64,000 nucleotides of DNA from Candidatus Gastranaerophilales bacterium (lineage in GTDB: Bacteria; Cyanobacteriota; Vampirovibrionia; Gastranaerophilales; Gastranaerophilaceae). Shown here one piece after another: positions 38,806-47,490 of the stretch. Position numbers and translations under genes: made by a program. How positions within the stretch are numbered: the first letter of the stretch is position 1; the number at the start of each line of letters is the position of its first letter. The notes beneath the pieces were generated by a model that was given only the letters and a program-made list of their open reading frames with translations, did no database searches and was not told the DNA's origin. The stretch is from positions 1-64,000 of the forward strand of contig CALVCQ010000002.1 in the NCBI GenBank assembly GCA_944326115.1, read 5' to 3'.

Positions 38806-40074
38806 TCAATCTAATTCCTCAGGAGAAGCAATTCTTCCGAGAACGGCACTGGCAGCAGCCACTGCAGGAGAAGACAAGTAAACTTCACTGTCGACATGCC
38901 CCATTCTTCCTACAAAATTTCTGTTTGTAGTAGAAATACATTTTTCTCCTTGTGCAAGTATTCCTGCCCAACCGCCGAGGCAGGGTCCGCACGTCGGTGT
39001 GGAAACAGCGCCTTGGGCTTCTATTATTGTTTCTATATATCCAAGTTTTAATGCCTCCAGATAAATATCCTGAGTCCCCGGAAAAACTATCAAACGTACG
39101 TCAGGATGAACCTTTCTTCCTTTTAGGATTTCAGCTGTTATTTTTAAATCTGATAATCTTCCGTTTGTACAGCTTCCGATAACAGCCTGATCTATTTTTA
39201 CATTACCGGCTTTTGAAACAGGTTTTGTATTCTCCGGAAGATGAGGAAAAGCAACCGTAGGTTCTATATTTGACGCATCATAAACCAGCTCTTTTTCATA
39301 TTCTGCACCGGTATCACTGTTATAAAAAACAGGTTTTCTGACAGAACGGCTTTCAAGGTACTGTCTTGTAATATTATCAGGAACAATTATTCCTGATTTT
39401 GCACCGGCTTCTATTGCCATATTACAAATTGTCAAACGACCGTCCATTTCCATATTTTCTATAGCACTGCCGCCTATTTCCAGAACTTTATACAAAGCCC
39501 CGTCTACACCGATATCCCCGATAAGATGAAGTATCAGATCTTTTGCGCTAACCCATTTATTTAGTTTTCCACGAAATTCAACTTTGATTGAAGAAGGAAC
39601 TTTAAACCATGTTTCTCCTGCCGCCATAGCACAGGCAAGGTCAGTAGAGCCGACACCAGTAGAGAAAGCACCTAAAGCGCCGTAAGTACAGGTATGCGAA
39701 TCTGCACCTATTATCAAATCGCCTGCAGTAACAATACCCTTTTCCGGCAAAAGAGCATGCTCTATGCCCATTCGTCCGACTTCAAAATAGTTTTTTAAAT
39801 TCTGTTCTTTTGAAAATTCTCTGACCATTTTTGCCTGCTGTGCCGATTTAATATCCTTATTCGGTACAAAATGATCGGGAACAAACACAACCCTGCTGCT
39901 GTCAAAAACTTTTTCAACACCTATTTTTTTGAATTCTTTTATTGCAACAGGACCAGTAATATCATTAGCCAGTGTAATATCTATTTTTGCCGTTATAAGC
40001 TGTCCTGGTTTTACCTCATCCAATCCGGCATGCGCTGCCAGTATTTTTTCCGCAATATTCATTGGTCTTGTCAT
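38806..40074 (-). CDS. leuC: 3-isopropylmalate dehydratase large subunit (LeuC/homoaconitase family)
   Basis: With LeuD this enzyme isomerises 2- to 3-isopropylmalate in leucine synthesis. The 422 residues match the shorter LeuC type found in archaea, thermophiles and many anaerobes. It has [20 protein letters not shown] near residue 120 and the cluster cysteines in GSCTNGR and TCGPCLGG. The related homoaconitase and dimethylmalate enzymes cannot be excluded by motifs alone. The small subunit leuD is not in the window. An AAGGAG site precedes the ATG. About 40 bases before the start is a strong minus-strand terminator hairpin, which may attenuate this gene. Confidence 0.88.
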   Translation of the reverse strand: MTRPMNIAEKILAAHAGLDEVKPGQLITAKIDITLANDITGPVAIKEFKKIGVEKVFDSSRVVFVPDHFVPNKDIKSAQQAKMVREFSKEQNLKNYFEVGRMGIEHALLPEKGIVTAGDLIIGADSHTCTYGALGAFSTGVGSTDLACAMAAGETWFKVPSSIKVEFRGKLNKWVSAKDLILHLIGDIGVDGALYKVLEIGGSAIENMEMDGRLTICNMAIEAGAKSGIIVPDNITRQYLESRSVRKPVFYNSDTGAEYEKELVYDASNIEPTVAFPHLPENTKPVSKAGNVKIDQAVIGSCTNGRLSDLKITAEILKGRKVHPDVRLIVFPGTQDIYLEALKLGYIETIIEAQGAVSTPTCGPCLGGWAGILAQGEKCISTTNRNFVGRMGHVDSEVYLSSPAVAAASAVLGRIASPEELD

Positions 40075-40113
40075 AAAAAACTCCTTTATTTTAATTTTAT
40101 TACAAAATATTGA

Positions 40114-40149
40114 AATAAAAAAAAGCTATGGACTTGTAGGTTCATAGCT
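40114..40149 (-). terminator. Terminator-like hairpin in the leuC leader
   Basis: On the minus strand a 10-bp stem (plus-strand AGCTATGGAC, loop TTGTAG, GTTCATAGCT at 40124-40149, one G-U pair) is followed by eight U residues. It lies between any upstream minus-strand promoter and leuC. No minus-strand gene lies to its right that it could terminate, so attenuation of leuC is the simplest reading. Confidence 0.6.
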
Positions 40150-40317
40150 ATTAGATTAGGGATATGCGTATCGTCGTCTTTATTTAAGGAGTATAGTGTT
40201 ATTCTACACATACTTTAGTTGCAGAAAATCATACATTGTTATGAATAAATTTTTAAGTTTTCATCTGTTTATCTGATTAATACATGACTTATGCAAAAAA
40301 AACATTAATAAAAAAAC

Positions 40318-40416
40318 ATATCGGCTATAATATAGCGGATTCAATACAGAAAACAATTCAGTCGTATAGATGATTTGTTGAAAAATAATTGAATCCGGGG
40401 TAATTTATGCCGATAT
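40318..40416. promoter_or_regulatory. Nested inverted repeats around the TPR-gene promoter
   Basis: The outer arms ATATCGGC (40318-40325) and GCCGATAT (40409-40416) enclose the inner arms CGGATTCAAT (40336-40345) and ATTGAATCCG (40388-40397). A TATAAT box sits at 40326-40331, so transcription would begin near the inner arm and the mRNA leader would open with a long-range stem. Confidence 0.5.
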
Positions 40417-40450
40417 CGATGGTAGGGCAAATTATCAAGGGTGTTAAAAT

Positions 40451-41902
40451 TTGTATAACAGTATTTATCCGGTACAAATAAAACCATACGTGCCGCCTCA
40501 GACCAAAAAGCAGGTCAATGGCAATGACGGGGACAATGAGTCCTCTCAATCGTCTGACTTAAACAGGGAAAGCCGTTCAAAGTCTAATACAACAAGCCCG
40601 TATAATCCGGTTAATCCCGACGGAAAAAGCTCTTACACAAGACATGAATTTCCGGACGGAACAAAATCTGCCATTGATTATTCAAAGTCTAAAGTAAATA
40701 TTGCCCAGATTCTTACCGATTTTAAAAATACAGCACTAGCAATAGGCTCACCGCCTAATATTTTGCAAGAAGTTGAACAGTACCTGTCTCTTGCAGACAC
40801 AGAATCAAAGAAAAATGAGCCGGACAAAAAAATTATACAGTCTAATTTAAAAAATGCCTCGACAGTGCTGGATAAATTTATTTCAGTAACACTGGATAAA
40901 AAGTCCAATGTTGTAGAAAACTGGATAGATGCACTTTTCTTGCAGCAGGTAAACTACAAATCGGATCCGACAACTATCAATGAAGATTTTCTTGTAAAAT
41001 TACCTGACAAAGAAACAGGCGATATGAAGCCTATTTCTCAAAATCTCGTACAATCCGATAAATCGGAGACTCAGAAAGAAATACAGGAAAAAACTGCTCA
41101 AAATTCAATTCAAAATCAACAGCAAACACACAATGTTTATATTCCTGCTGATGAAAATGTAAAAAGAGCAATTTTGCAGGGTAAAAAATTTGCTGCAATA
41201 AATCAGTCACAGAAAGCAATTGATGCATTTAAAGAAGCTATTAAAAAATCAAAAGAAATTGGAGACAACAATGCAGAAGGTATTGCCTGTTTTGAGCTGG
41301 GACAGATTTATGATAAAGATGATAACCTTGAAAATGCCCTAAGATATTACTATCAAGCCCACAATGCTTCTGATGACAGCAATCTTAAAGCAAGAGCCTA
41401 CTATTCAATGGCAGAAATTTATAACGATGTTGTATACTTCGAACCTGCAATGAAACACTATTATGCAGCTATTTCCCATGCGGGACAGGCTGATAATCTG
41501 AAGGTACAAACAAAGGCTCTATCAGAAATTGCTGATATGTATGCAGAAAGATATGATATAAAAAACACTTACTCGTATTACGGAATTGCAAAAGATATAG
41601 CAAAAGAAACAAACAGCAATAAAGTTATGGGTGCAATATGGTCACGCTCCGGAGATTCACTTGCAATGCTCAATGAAAACGTCAATGCCCTGAAAGATTA
41701 CAAAGCTTCCGCCCAATTCTATCAAAACTCTGATTCTGATTTAAAAATGGCAAAGAATTTTGAAAAAGCTGCAACAGTAATGCTTAAGCTTGGAAACAAA
41801 TCAAAAGCGCATTCTCTGTTAGAGCAGGCTCAAAACATAGCGCTCAAAATTGATGATATCGGATACGCACAGATACTTGAAAAACAATTGAATGTAATTT
41901 AG
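40451..41902 (+). CDS. Tetratricopeptide-repeat protein
   Basis: The 483-residue protein starts at a TTG: an in-frame stop sits four bases upstream, no other start occurs in the first part, and AAGGGTG provides a ribosome site. The first 75 residues are polar and disordered-looking (Ser/Asn/Pro-rich). From about residue 235 to the end there are about six TPR-type helix pairs (AINQSQKAIDAFKEAIKKSK, EGIACFELGQIYDKDDNLEN, LRYYYQAHNAS, ARAYYSMAEIYNDVVYFEPA, and so on), a scaffold for protein contacts. There is no signal peptide. The partner is unknown. Nested inverted repeats surround its promoter. Confidence 0.8.
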   Translation: MYNSIYPVQIKPYVPPQTKKQVNGNDGDNESSQSSDLNRESRSKSNTTSPYNPVNPDGKSSYTRHEFPDGTKSAIDYSKSKVNIAQILTDFKNTALAIGSPPNILQEVEQYLSLADTESKKNEPDKKIIQSNLKNASTVLDKFISVTLDKKSNVVENWIDALFLQQVNYKSDPTTINEDFLVKLPDKETGDMKPISQNLVQSDKSETQKEIQEKTAQNSIQNQQQTHNVYIPADENVKRAILQGKKFAAINQSQKAIDAFKEAIKKSKEIGDNNAEGIACFELGQIYDKDDNLENALRYYYQAHNASDDSNLKARAYYSMAEIYNDVVYFEPAMKHYYAAISHAGQADNLKVQTKALSEIADMYAERYDIKNTYSYYGIAKDIAKETNSNKVMGAIWSRSGDSLAMLNENVNALKDYKASAQFYQNSDSDLKMAKNFEKAATVMLKLGNKSKAHSLLEQAQNIALKIDDIGYAQILEKQLNVI

Positions 41903-41961
41903 TGTGTTTTGTTGTATTATTCCTTATATAAAAAGGTATCCCTACACAGGAATTATATTGT

Positions 41962-42849
41962 ATGAAAGATTTTAAGTCCGGATTTGTAGCTGTAATCGGT
42001 CGTCCTAATGTCGGTAAATCCACACTTTTGAATACGATAATAGGACAAAAAATTGTAATTGCTACAGACAAAGCCCAGACAACAAGAAAAAGAATTAAAG
42101 GTATTTTTACTAATGAAGAAGGTCAGATTGTCTTTGTAGATACGCCGGGTATACACAAACCTGTCGACAAGCTCGGCGAATTTTTGATGGATGAAGCGAA
42201 ATGCGCTATCCCTGATGCTGATCTGATTTTATTCATCGTTGATGTTTCTGAACCAGCAGGAGCCGGTGACAGATGGATTGTTGAAAATCTTTTAAAAAAA
42301 ACAGACATACCGGTAATTATTGTACTTAATAAAGTTGATAAACTGAAAGACCCGATAATAAAAGAACAAAACCTTTTAACTTACAAACTGCTCTTTGATA
42401 AAAATATGCCTACAGCAAAAATTTCAGCAAAAACAGGAAGAAATACTGATACCCTTATTTCAACAATTATGAGAAAATTGCCGGCAGGAGAACTGATTTA
42501 TGCTGAAGATGATTTGACTGATGAAAGCATGAGATCAGTTGCACAAGAGATAATAAGGGAAAAAATTCTTTTGAATACAAAAGATGAAATCCCTCACAGT
42601 ACAGCTGTTATCATAGATAAATATGAAGAAAAACAAGATATTGACAGAATTTTTGCACAAATCCATGTGGAACATGAAAGCCAGAAAGGCATTATGATTG
42701 GTAAAAAAGGTCTTATGCTCAAAACAATAGGTATGCAGTCCCGAAAAGAGCTGGAAAAAATTCTGGATAAAAAAGTTTATCTTGAACTTAATGTAAAAGT
42801 TTCAAAAGATTGGCGCAAAAAAGCTCCGGATCTTGAAAATTGGGTGTAA
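41962..42849 (+). CDS. era: GTPase Era
   Basis: Era binds the 3' end of 16S rRNA and assists assembly of the 30S subunit. The 295 residues have the G domain (GRPNVGKSTLLNTIIG, DKAQTTRKRI, VDTPGIHKP, LNKVDK) and a C-terminal KH domain with HVEHESQKGIMIGKKGLMLK and LELNVKVSKDWRKK. The length is normal. It follows the TPR gene by 59 bases. The common partners ybeY and recO are not adjacent. Confidence 0.96.
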   Translation: MKDFKSGFVAVIGRPNVGKSTLLNTIIGQKIVIATDKAQTTRKRIKGIFTNEEGQIVFVDTPGIHKPVDKLGEFLMDEAKCAIPDADLILFIVDVSEPAGAGDRWIVENLLKKTDIPVIIVLNKVDKLKDPIIKEQNLLTYKLLFDKNMPTAKISAKTGRNTDTLISTIMRKLPAGELIYAEDDLTDESMRSVAQEIIREKILLNTKDEIPHSTAVIIDKYEEKQDIDRIFAQIHVEHESQKGIMIGKKGLMLKTIGMQSRKELEKILDKKVYLELNVKVSKDWRKKAPDLENWV

Positions 42850-42862
42850 GCAGCATATATTC

Positions 42863-43246
42863 TTAAATCAGATAATCATGCTTATTATTGTTCTGCTGTG
42901 AGGGATTTGTATAATTGTCATACAGATCAATAACAGTTTGAGCATTATCTTTTATATCATCGGTATTGTAACGGTGAGGTTTTGACAAATATTTTTCAAG
43001 CCACTCATCAAAATACTTTGTTAAATTCTTTACTGTTTTGGCGCTGGGCGCACAAAGATATCTTGCAGAACCGAGTCTTTGTTCCTGCAATCTTTTATAA
43101 TCCTCATCAGAAATTTCTTTTCCTCTTTTTTCCGGGGGAACGCTGTCATTATCCGCATAACAGATTCTCGATGTCCTGCCCGGAATATCAGATTTGTTAA
43201 AATTTTGAGGATAATAATATCCATAATTTACTGAATAACTTGTCAT
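42863..43246 (-). CDS. Unknown small protein, Tyr/Asn-rich
   Basis: The 127-residue protein has a Tyr-rich N-terminus (SYSVNYGYYYPQNFNKSD), a charged middle (EKRGKEISDEDYKRLQEQRL) and a polar tail (YTNPSQQNNNKHDYL). There is no signal peptide, membrane span or known domain. The start at 43246 has no strong ribosome site, although the frame and codon use look genuine. It converges on era and is divergent from another unknown gene. Function unknown. Confidence 0.55.
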   Translation of the reverse strand: MTSYSVNYGYYYPQNFNKSDIPGRTSRICYADNDSVPPEKRGKEISDEDYKRLQEQRLGSARYLCAPSAKTVKNLTKYFDEWLEKYLSKPHRYNTDDIKDNAQTVIDLYDNYTNPSQQNNNKHDYLI

Positions 43247-43414
43247 AAAGAATAAACCTTCATTTACCTACATATAAATAAAGTATTTTTTTTGAAAAAT
43301 TTTGATTAATTTTTATAAATTGTAAAAAAATTTTAATATTTTATTTTTGATTAGCAAATATTTTTTATTACAAACTATTAATGACTAGACATAGTAAAAA
43401 TACAGGAGAAAAAT

Positions 43415-43936
43415 ATGCAAATCAACAATTCTACACCATCTTTCGGAAAAATTCACATTAACTCATCAGAAATGACTAGCAGACAAAACAATATCTCAAA
43501 TTTGGTCTTAGACAGACTGGATTATAAAGATGAATATTTAAAAGCTGATGAAAATGACGTTGATTTGTATTTTATGCCGGCATCTAATCAATCGGTAAAA
43601 GTATACTGCGTTGATGTTAACAGCCAGCAAATTATAAAAAATAAAAACAGCAAAGATTTAACACACACATTTAGCCTTGATAAGGGTTTTGGTAATTTAT
43701 ACACAAAAATCAATGCTCTTTTGAAATCGTTGGATAAAATTAACAAAAAAGAGATAAAAAGACCACAGGTTAACACAGATTTAATAGCAAATGCACAAAC
43801 TGATGTGGCACGTTTAAGACCGGAAGTATACGAAGAAATAAAAGACCTCAAAAGAACATTCCCTGATGATAATGAAACAATATCAACTATTTTTGTAGAT
43901 GAATACAAAACAACGAATGAAACAGATAATTTTTAG
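43415..43936 (+). CDS. Unknown protein with N-terminal PSFG motif
   Basis: This 173-residue protein begins MQINNSTPSFGKIHINSSE, comparable to the opening of the protein at 8015. The remainder looks like a small mixed alpha/beta domain (YLKADENDVDLYFMPASNQS, then LDKGFGNLYTKINALLKSLD) with a charged C-terminal part. No signal peptide, membrane span or catalytic motif is seen. An AGGAG ribosome site precedes the ATG. It overlaps the convergent LptA-like gene by four bases. Confidence 0.65.
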   Translation: MQINNSTPSFGKIHINSSEMTSRQNNISNLVLDRLDYKDEYLKADENDVDLYFMPASNQSVKVYCVDVNSQQIIKNKNSKDLTHTFSLDKGFGNLYTKINALLKSLDKINKKEIKRPQVNTDLIANAQTDVARLRPEVYEEIKDLKRTFPDDNETISTIFVDEYKTTNETDNF

Positions 43937-44904
43937 AAATTGTCTTTATTATTTTGAACATTTCGTATAACTGTTTTTACATTACCCTCTGCAAAGAAAT
44001 TTTTAGGATTGATATACATCTTTATACGGTCAGCTTCAATCGATCTCATTTGTTCGGTTATTGTTGACCGTCCTAAAAATACAATTTCATTAGGCTTGTT
44101 GGTTTTAGGATCAGGATATACAGTTGCTTTAGGACCTTTTGCATCATAATCCTTGTAAGTTACATGGACTTTCCCCGAGGCTTGAATAATATTATTCGCC
44201 CTGTAATATTCCTGTCTGTCAGACCAGACATTTATTCTTGTGCCATCCATATCTACATCACTGTGTGCAGATCCTAGACCGTATGCAATTTCTGAAACAG
44301 CATCATAAATAAACTTGTCTGCTGTAATGACACTATCCTTTTGCTTTAATCTTCCATGCCCGCTGAGAGTAATTTTTTGCAAATCACCGTTTTTATTTAA
44401 ATTTGCCACAGCTGAATCTGAAAAAGTTTCTACATCCTTATAATAAATAATTACATTTCCGTTGGCTGTTAAAGTCTTTGTATTGGTATCATATTCCTGA
44501 ACATCAGCAGTAATTATAACAGCCGGTTTCTGGGCGTTTGTTTCCGTAACAGTTGTCTGGGTATTGCCTTCGGCTTTAATTTTTTTATTTAACAGAGACA
44601 TCTTTAATATATTTGCTTTAATTTCATTTTTTTTGTCTGTTTTCACCTGTACAACATAAGGCTGATCATACATTACTGCATCAGTTAGCTGTTTTGATTT
44701 CGGATCTATAAAAACTTCAGCTCTTGGCGCAGTTGCTTTTATATCATCCATTTTTACTCTGACATTACCTTCAAATTTAGCTTTATTTTCCTCCATTTTG
44801 AAGGTTTGTTTATCTGATTCTATTGATAAATCTGCAGCAAGTGCAATACCTGCAGCCAGTAAAATCATTGGTATTATCATTAAAATTTTAAATTTTTCCA
44901 TCAA
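43933..44904 (-). CDS. LptA/OstA-like periplasmic protein
   Basis: OstA/LptA-fold proteins form the periplasmic bridge that carries LPS from inner to outer membrane. The 323 residues start with a signal peptide (about 1-23, ending GIALAAD) and continue with repeated beta-jellyroll units of the OstA type, each with a GNV-like turn (KAKFEGNVRVKMDDIKATAP, TLTANGNVIIYYKDVETFSD, IQASGKVHVTYKDYDAKGPK, FFAEGNVKTVIRN). This is longer than the 180-residue proteobacterial LptA and suggests a multi-repeat bridge. It overlaps the upstream lptC-like gene by 17 bases, and that pairing supports the assignment. Confidence 0.85.
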   Translation of the reverse strand: MMEKFKILMIIPMILLAAGIALAADLSIESDKQTFKMEENKAKFEGNVRVKMDDIKATAPRAEVFIDPKSKQLTDAVMYDQPYVVQVKTDKKNEIKANILKMSLLNKKIKAEGNTQTTVTETNAQKPAVIITADVQEYDTNTKTLTANGNVIIYYKDVETFSDSAVANLNKNGDLQKITLSGHGRLKQKDSVITADKFIYDAVSEIAYGLGSAHSDVDMDGTRINVWSDRQEYYRANNIIQASGKVHVTYKDYDAKGPKATVYPDPKTNKPNEIVFLGRSTITEQMRSIEADRIKMYINPKNFFAEGNVKTVIRNVQNNKDNF

Positions 44905-45469
44905 AATTCCCCTTGCTGTACAGCTCTGTTTTTGAACGACCTTTTATACGGATTGTTGTCATTTTATTGCCGAGTATTGCTTCATTGCTGTAGGTTTTTA
45001 CTTCGCCTTTTTTTCTTATAACTACATTACCCTGAGCGGTAATATCCTTATCATTGCCCTGCCATACAAACCTGTCTGCACGAACATCAGTGCCGTCTTT
45101 GTATATAAAATATGTATTGTCATAAAGTACAACTTTTTTTGTATCTTCGCTAAAAGTACCTTTTGTTGAGGTCATACTCAAGACAACCTCATCATTATCA
45201 TAAAAATTGCCGATAACATTATACAAAATAGCTACTTTATTCTGGTTGTCATAGTATCCTGATTCTGCATACAATTCCCAGTATTTTTTATCCTCTTTTG
45301 TTTCCGTAATTATCAGATTTTGAATATTTAGTTCCTGCTTTTGACCAGCATCTTTAAGGAGCTCTTTTTTAAAATTTTTAGTAATAACTCCTGCTGCTAT
45401 AAATGCCCATGTGCACCCTATAACAATAGCTGCGAGTATAATTATATAAGCAATTTTTCGTTTAGACAT
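44888..45469 (-). CDS. lptC: LPS export protein LptC
   Basis: LptC is a single-pass inner-membrane protein that hands LPS from LptBFG to LptA. The 193 residues show one N-terminal membrane span (about 7-30, IAYIIILAAIVIGCTWAFIA) and a periplasmic beta domain with LIITETKEDKKYWELYAESG, typical of LptC, then TSTKGTFSEDTKKVVLYDN and ADRFVWQGNDKDITAQGNV. It is the first gene of an lptC-lptA pair with overlapping reading frames. lptB, F and G are elsewhere. Its presence argues for an LPS-bearing outer membrane. Confidence 0.88.
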   Translation of the reverse strand: MSKRKIAYIIILAAIVIGCTWAFIAAGVITKNFKKELLKDAGQKQELNIQNLIITETKEDKKYWELYAESGYYDNQNKVAILYNVIGNFYDNDEVVLSMTSTKGTFSEDTKKVVLYDNTYFIYKDGTDVRADRFVWQGNDKDITAQGNVVIRKKGEVKTYSNEAILGNKMTTIRIKGRSKTELYSKGNFDGKI

Positions 45470-45600
45470 GCGTTAATTTTAACACAAATTGTACAGATGT
45501 AACAAAATATTTCATTTTTTAAAAATAAAATTTTTAGATGACAAATTTTTTTGTTTATGAATTTATTAATTAGTAAGATATTACAAAAAACAGGTATAAA

Positions 45601-47028
45601 ATGCTAAAATTAAATCCGCTGAATTTTATTTCGACACAATATATTCCCGCCTTTAAAAAGCAGCAGGAATCAGCTGTTAATCAGTTACAGACAAACCCTC
45701 TGGAACGTTCTCCCGAAACCGACACTTTTGTATCAAAAACAAAAGATGTAAACAGTACAAAAATAACATCAAAAGATTTTGCCAGCAAAAAGCAATTGAT
45801 TGAAGATTACAACACGGTTTTAAAAGAAAACATGTTCGGAGATGAGATTAATTATCTTTTAAAACCCAAAATGAATGCTGCCGGAGAAATAACCTTTACA
45901 AAAAAACAAGCAAGAATAATAACAATGGCGGCAAAAAAAATATCATTTTACAAAACCGTTGCAAAAAAAATGGAACAGGATGGTAATGAAGCAATTGAAC
46001 CGGCATTGAAACAGCTAAAAAAAGTTTTCGGCGGAGAAAAAGAATTCGGTAAGTATTTAAAAGCAAGAGAAAAAGACGGACAGCCCGTATCAAAAGATTC
46101 TGTCTCCATTTATAACAAATTAATCAAAGAATATAAAAACGAATATATAGATGGTGATGTATTAAACAGCTTTGCAAAAGTGTTTGATAAAAAAAATTAT
46201 AAACAACTGGATAAAGAAGAAAAAGCACTTATTAAAATATTTATAGAAAATGGAGAATTAAAACTCGATACCAGAGGATACAATGCACTGGAAGAATCAT
46301 TAAAAACTTCTGCAAAAGATTATAAAAAAGCAGTCAGCTGGATAAAAGATTTAATCGGAATAAGGCTTGTTCTGCCCGACAATGCTGATATGAAAAAAGC
46401 AGAAGAATATCTTACAAAAGCTATTTTGCAAAATACCATAAAAGTTACAAGAGTCAGCAACTACCATTCCAATCACATTTATCCTTATATCAGTAAAGAT
46501 ACTGCAAAATTATGGCAGCAGTCCTTGCCCGGAATGCAGGTACTCAATAATTCAGCAGTAAGAAAGAAAAATGGTTATACAACAACTCAACTTAATATTG
46601 AGTTTGAATTCAAAGACAAAAACGGAAAAACAAAAAACGCTCTCGGTGAATTACAAATAAGAAGCGAAAAATTAAACTATTTAGGACAAATAGAACACCT
46701 TATTTATGATATTCTTGCAAAAAAAGATATAGGAAAGGGAATACCTGAACTTCAGGACTACTTTGACTCCACAGGTATAGTAGATGCAGTAAATGAAGTA
46801 TTCAGTGATCCCATAAAGGAAAATGCTTACCTTGAATATGAAAAAACAACGTATGCACAAATTAGAAACAGCGAAACAAAAAATAAACACATATATATAG
46901 AAGATAAAGACTATCCGTTATTAGCTGATTTCGGATTGGGACAGTATGAAGTTTTAAGTTTTGAATCTTTAGACTTAATTGATAAAAAAGCAAATTTAAT
47001 AAAGAAAAAATACGGTCCAAAACATTGA
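45601..47028 (+). CDS. Divergent RelA/SpoT-fold protein (possible alarmone synthetase)
   Basis: RelA/SpoT synthetase domains move pyrophosphate from ATP to GTP, GDP or another acceptor. In this 475-residue protein, residues about 235-375 show the core pattern in order: a basic SLKTSAKDYKKA helix, DLIGIRLVL with Asp250 (the DIAGIR motif), RKKNGYTTTQLNI (321-333, the KxNGYxSxH motif with Gln in place of His), and GELQIRSEKLNYLGQIEHLI with Glu350 (the EIQIRT...LEH motif). There is no HD hydrolase, TGS or ACT domain. Instead there is an unknown N-terminal region of about 230 residues opening with LNPLNFISTQYIPAFKK. A small gene follows 27 bases later. The fold is fairly clear; activity is inferred. 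Confidence 0.7.
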   Translation: MLKLNPLNFISTQYIPAFKKQQESAVNQLQTNPLERSPETDTFVSKTKDVNSTKITSKDFASKKQLIEDYNTVLKENMFGDEINYLLKPKMNAAGEITFTKKQARIITMAAKKISFYKTVAKKMEQDGNEAIEPALKQLKKVFGGEKEFGKYLKAREKDGQPVSKDSVSIYNKLIKEYKNEYIDGDVLNSFAKVFDKKNYKQLDKEEKALIKIFIENGELKLDTRGYNALEESLKTSAKDYKKAVSWIKDLIGIRLVLPDNADMKKAEEYLTKAILQNTIKVTRVSNYHSNHIYPYISKDTAKLWQQSLPGMQVLNNSAVRKKNGYTTTQLNIEFEFKDKNGKTKNALGELQIRSEKLNYLGQIEHLIYDILAKKDIGKGIPELQDYFDSTGIVDAVNEVFSDPIKENAYLEYEKTTYAQIRNSETKNKHIYIEDKDYPLLADFGLGQYEVLSFESLDLIDKKANLIKKKYGPKH

Positions 47029-47055
47029 TAACATAATAACCTGGAGAATATAAAT

Positions 47056-47487
47056 ATGAAAACAGATTTTTCAACAATTCGAAAAACGGTTGCCACAACC
47101 AGCCAGATTTTTCCTAAAAATCAAACACAAAAACTGGAAGCTGCTTTTAAAGAGCTTCAGCAAAAGTTTTCCAAAATTCCGGAAATAGGAAAATTTAAAG
47201 CAATTAAAGTAACTCTGGAAAATCCGATAGCAGGTTCAATAGTAAAAAAAGCAGCTATAGTTGTTGAACCACTTGCTGACAAAAATGATTTTAGAACAAG
47301 AGTGCTGACTTTTATTGCACAGTCTCCTTTTGACAAAGACACAACTTATACTCTTTCACCGGCAAACGGAAATAAATTTTCCATAGACTCTGCATTGAGA
47401 AATCCAAAAATAAAAACTCTTTTTAAAAATTTTATAAAGTCAGCTGAACAAACGTTTGAAATACAGAATTACACAAATCTACTTTAA
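47056..47487 (+). CDS. Small unknown protein downstream of the RelA/SpoT-like gene
   Basis: The 143-residue protein begins 27 bases after the RelA/SpoT-like gene with its own GGAGA ribosome site, so the two are very likely co-transcribed. Its sequence is helical at first (KLEAAFKELQQKFSKI), then beta-like (FKAIKVTLENPIAGSIVKKA, AIVVEPLADKNDFRTRVLTF), and it has no cysteine or membrane span. The family is unknown. An antitoxin or regulatory partner of the upstream protein is possible, given known toxic small alarmone synthetases with paired genes, but nothing in the sequence proves it. Confidence 0.65.
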   Translation: MKTDFSTIRKTVATTSQIFPKNQTQKLEAAFKELQQKFSKIPEIGKFKAIKVTLENPIAGSIVKKAAIVVEPLADKNDFRTRVLTFIAQSPFDKDTTYTLSPANGNKFSIDSALRNPKIKTLFKNFIKSAEQTFEIQNYTNLL

Positions 47488-47490
47488 TTT

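Noticed and set aside
40150-40320. Leucine leader peptide for leuC
   Set aside because: The short frames contain scattered Leu codons but no run, and none has a convincing ribosome site; kept only as a possibility under the terminator finding.
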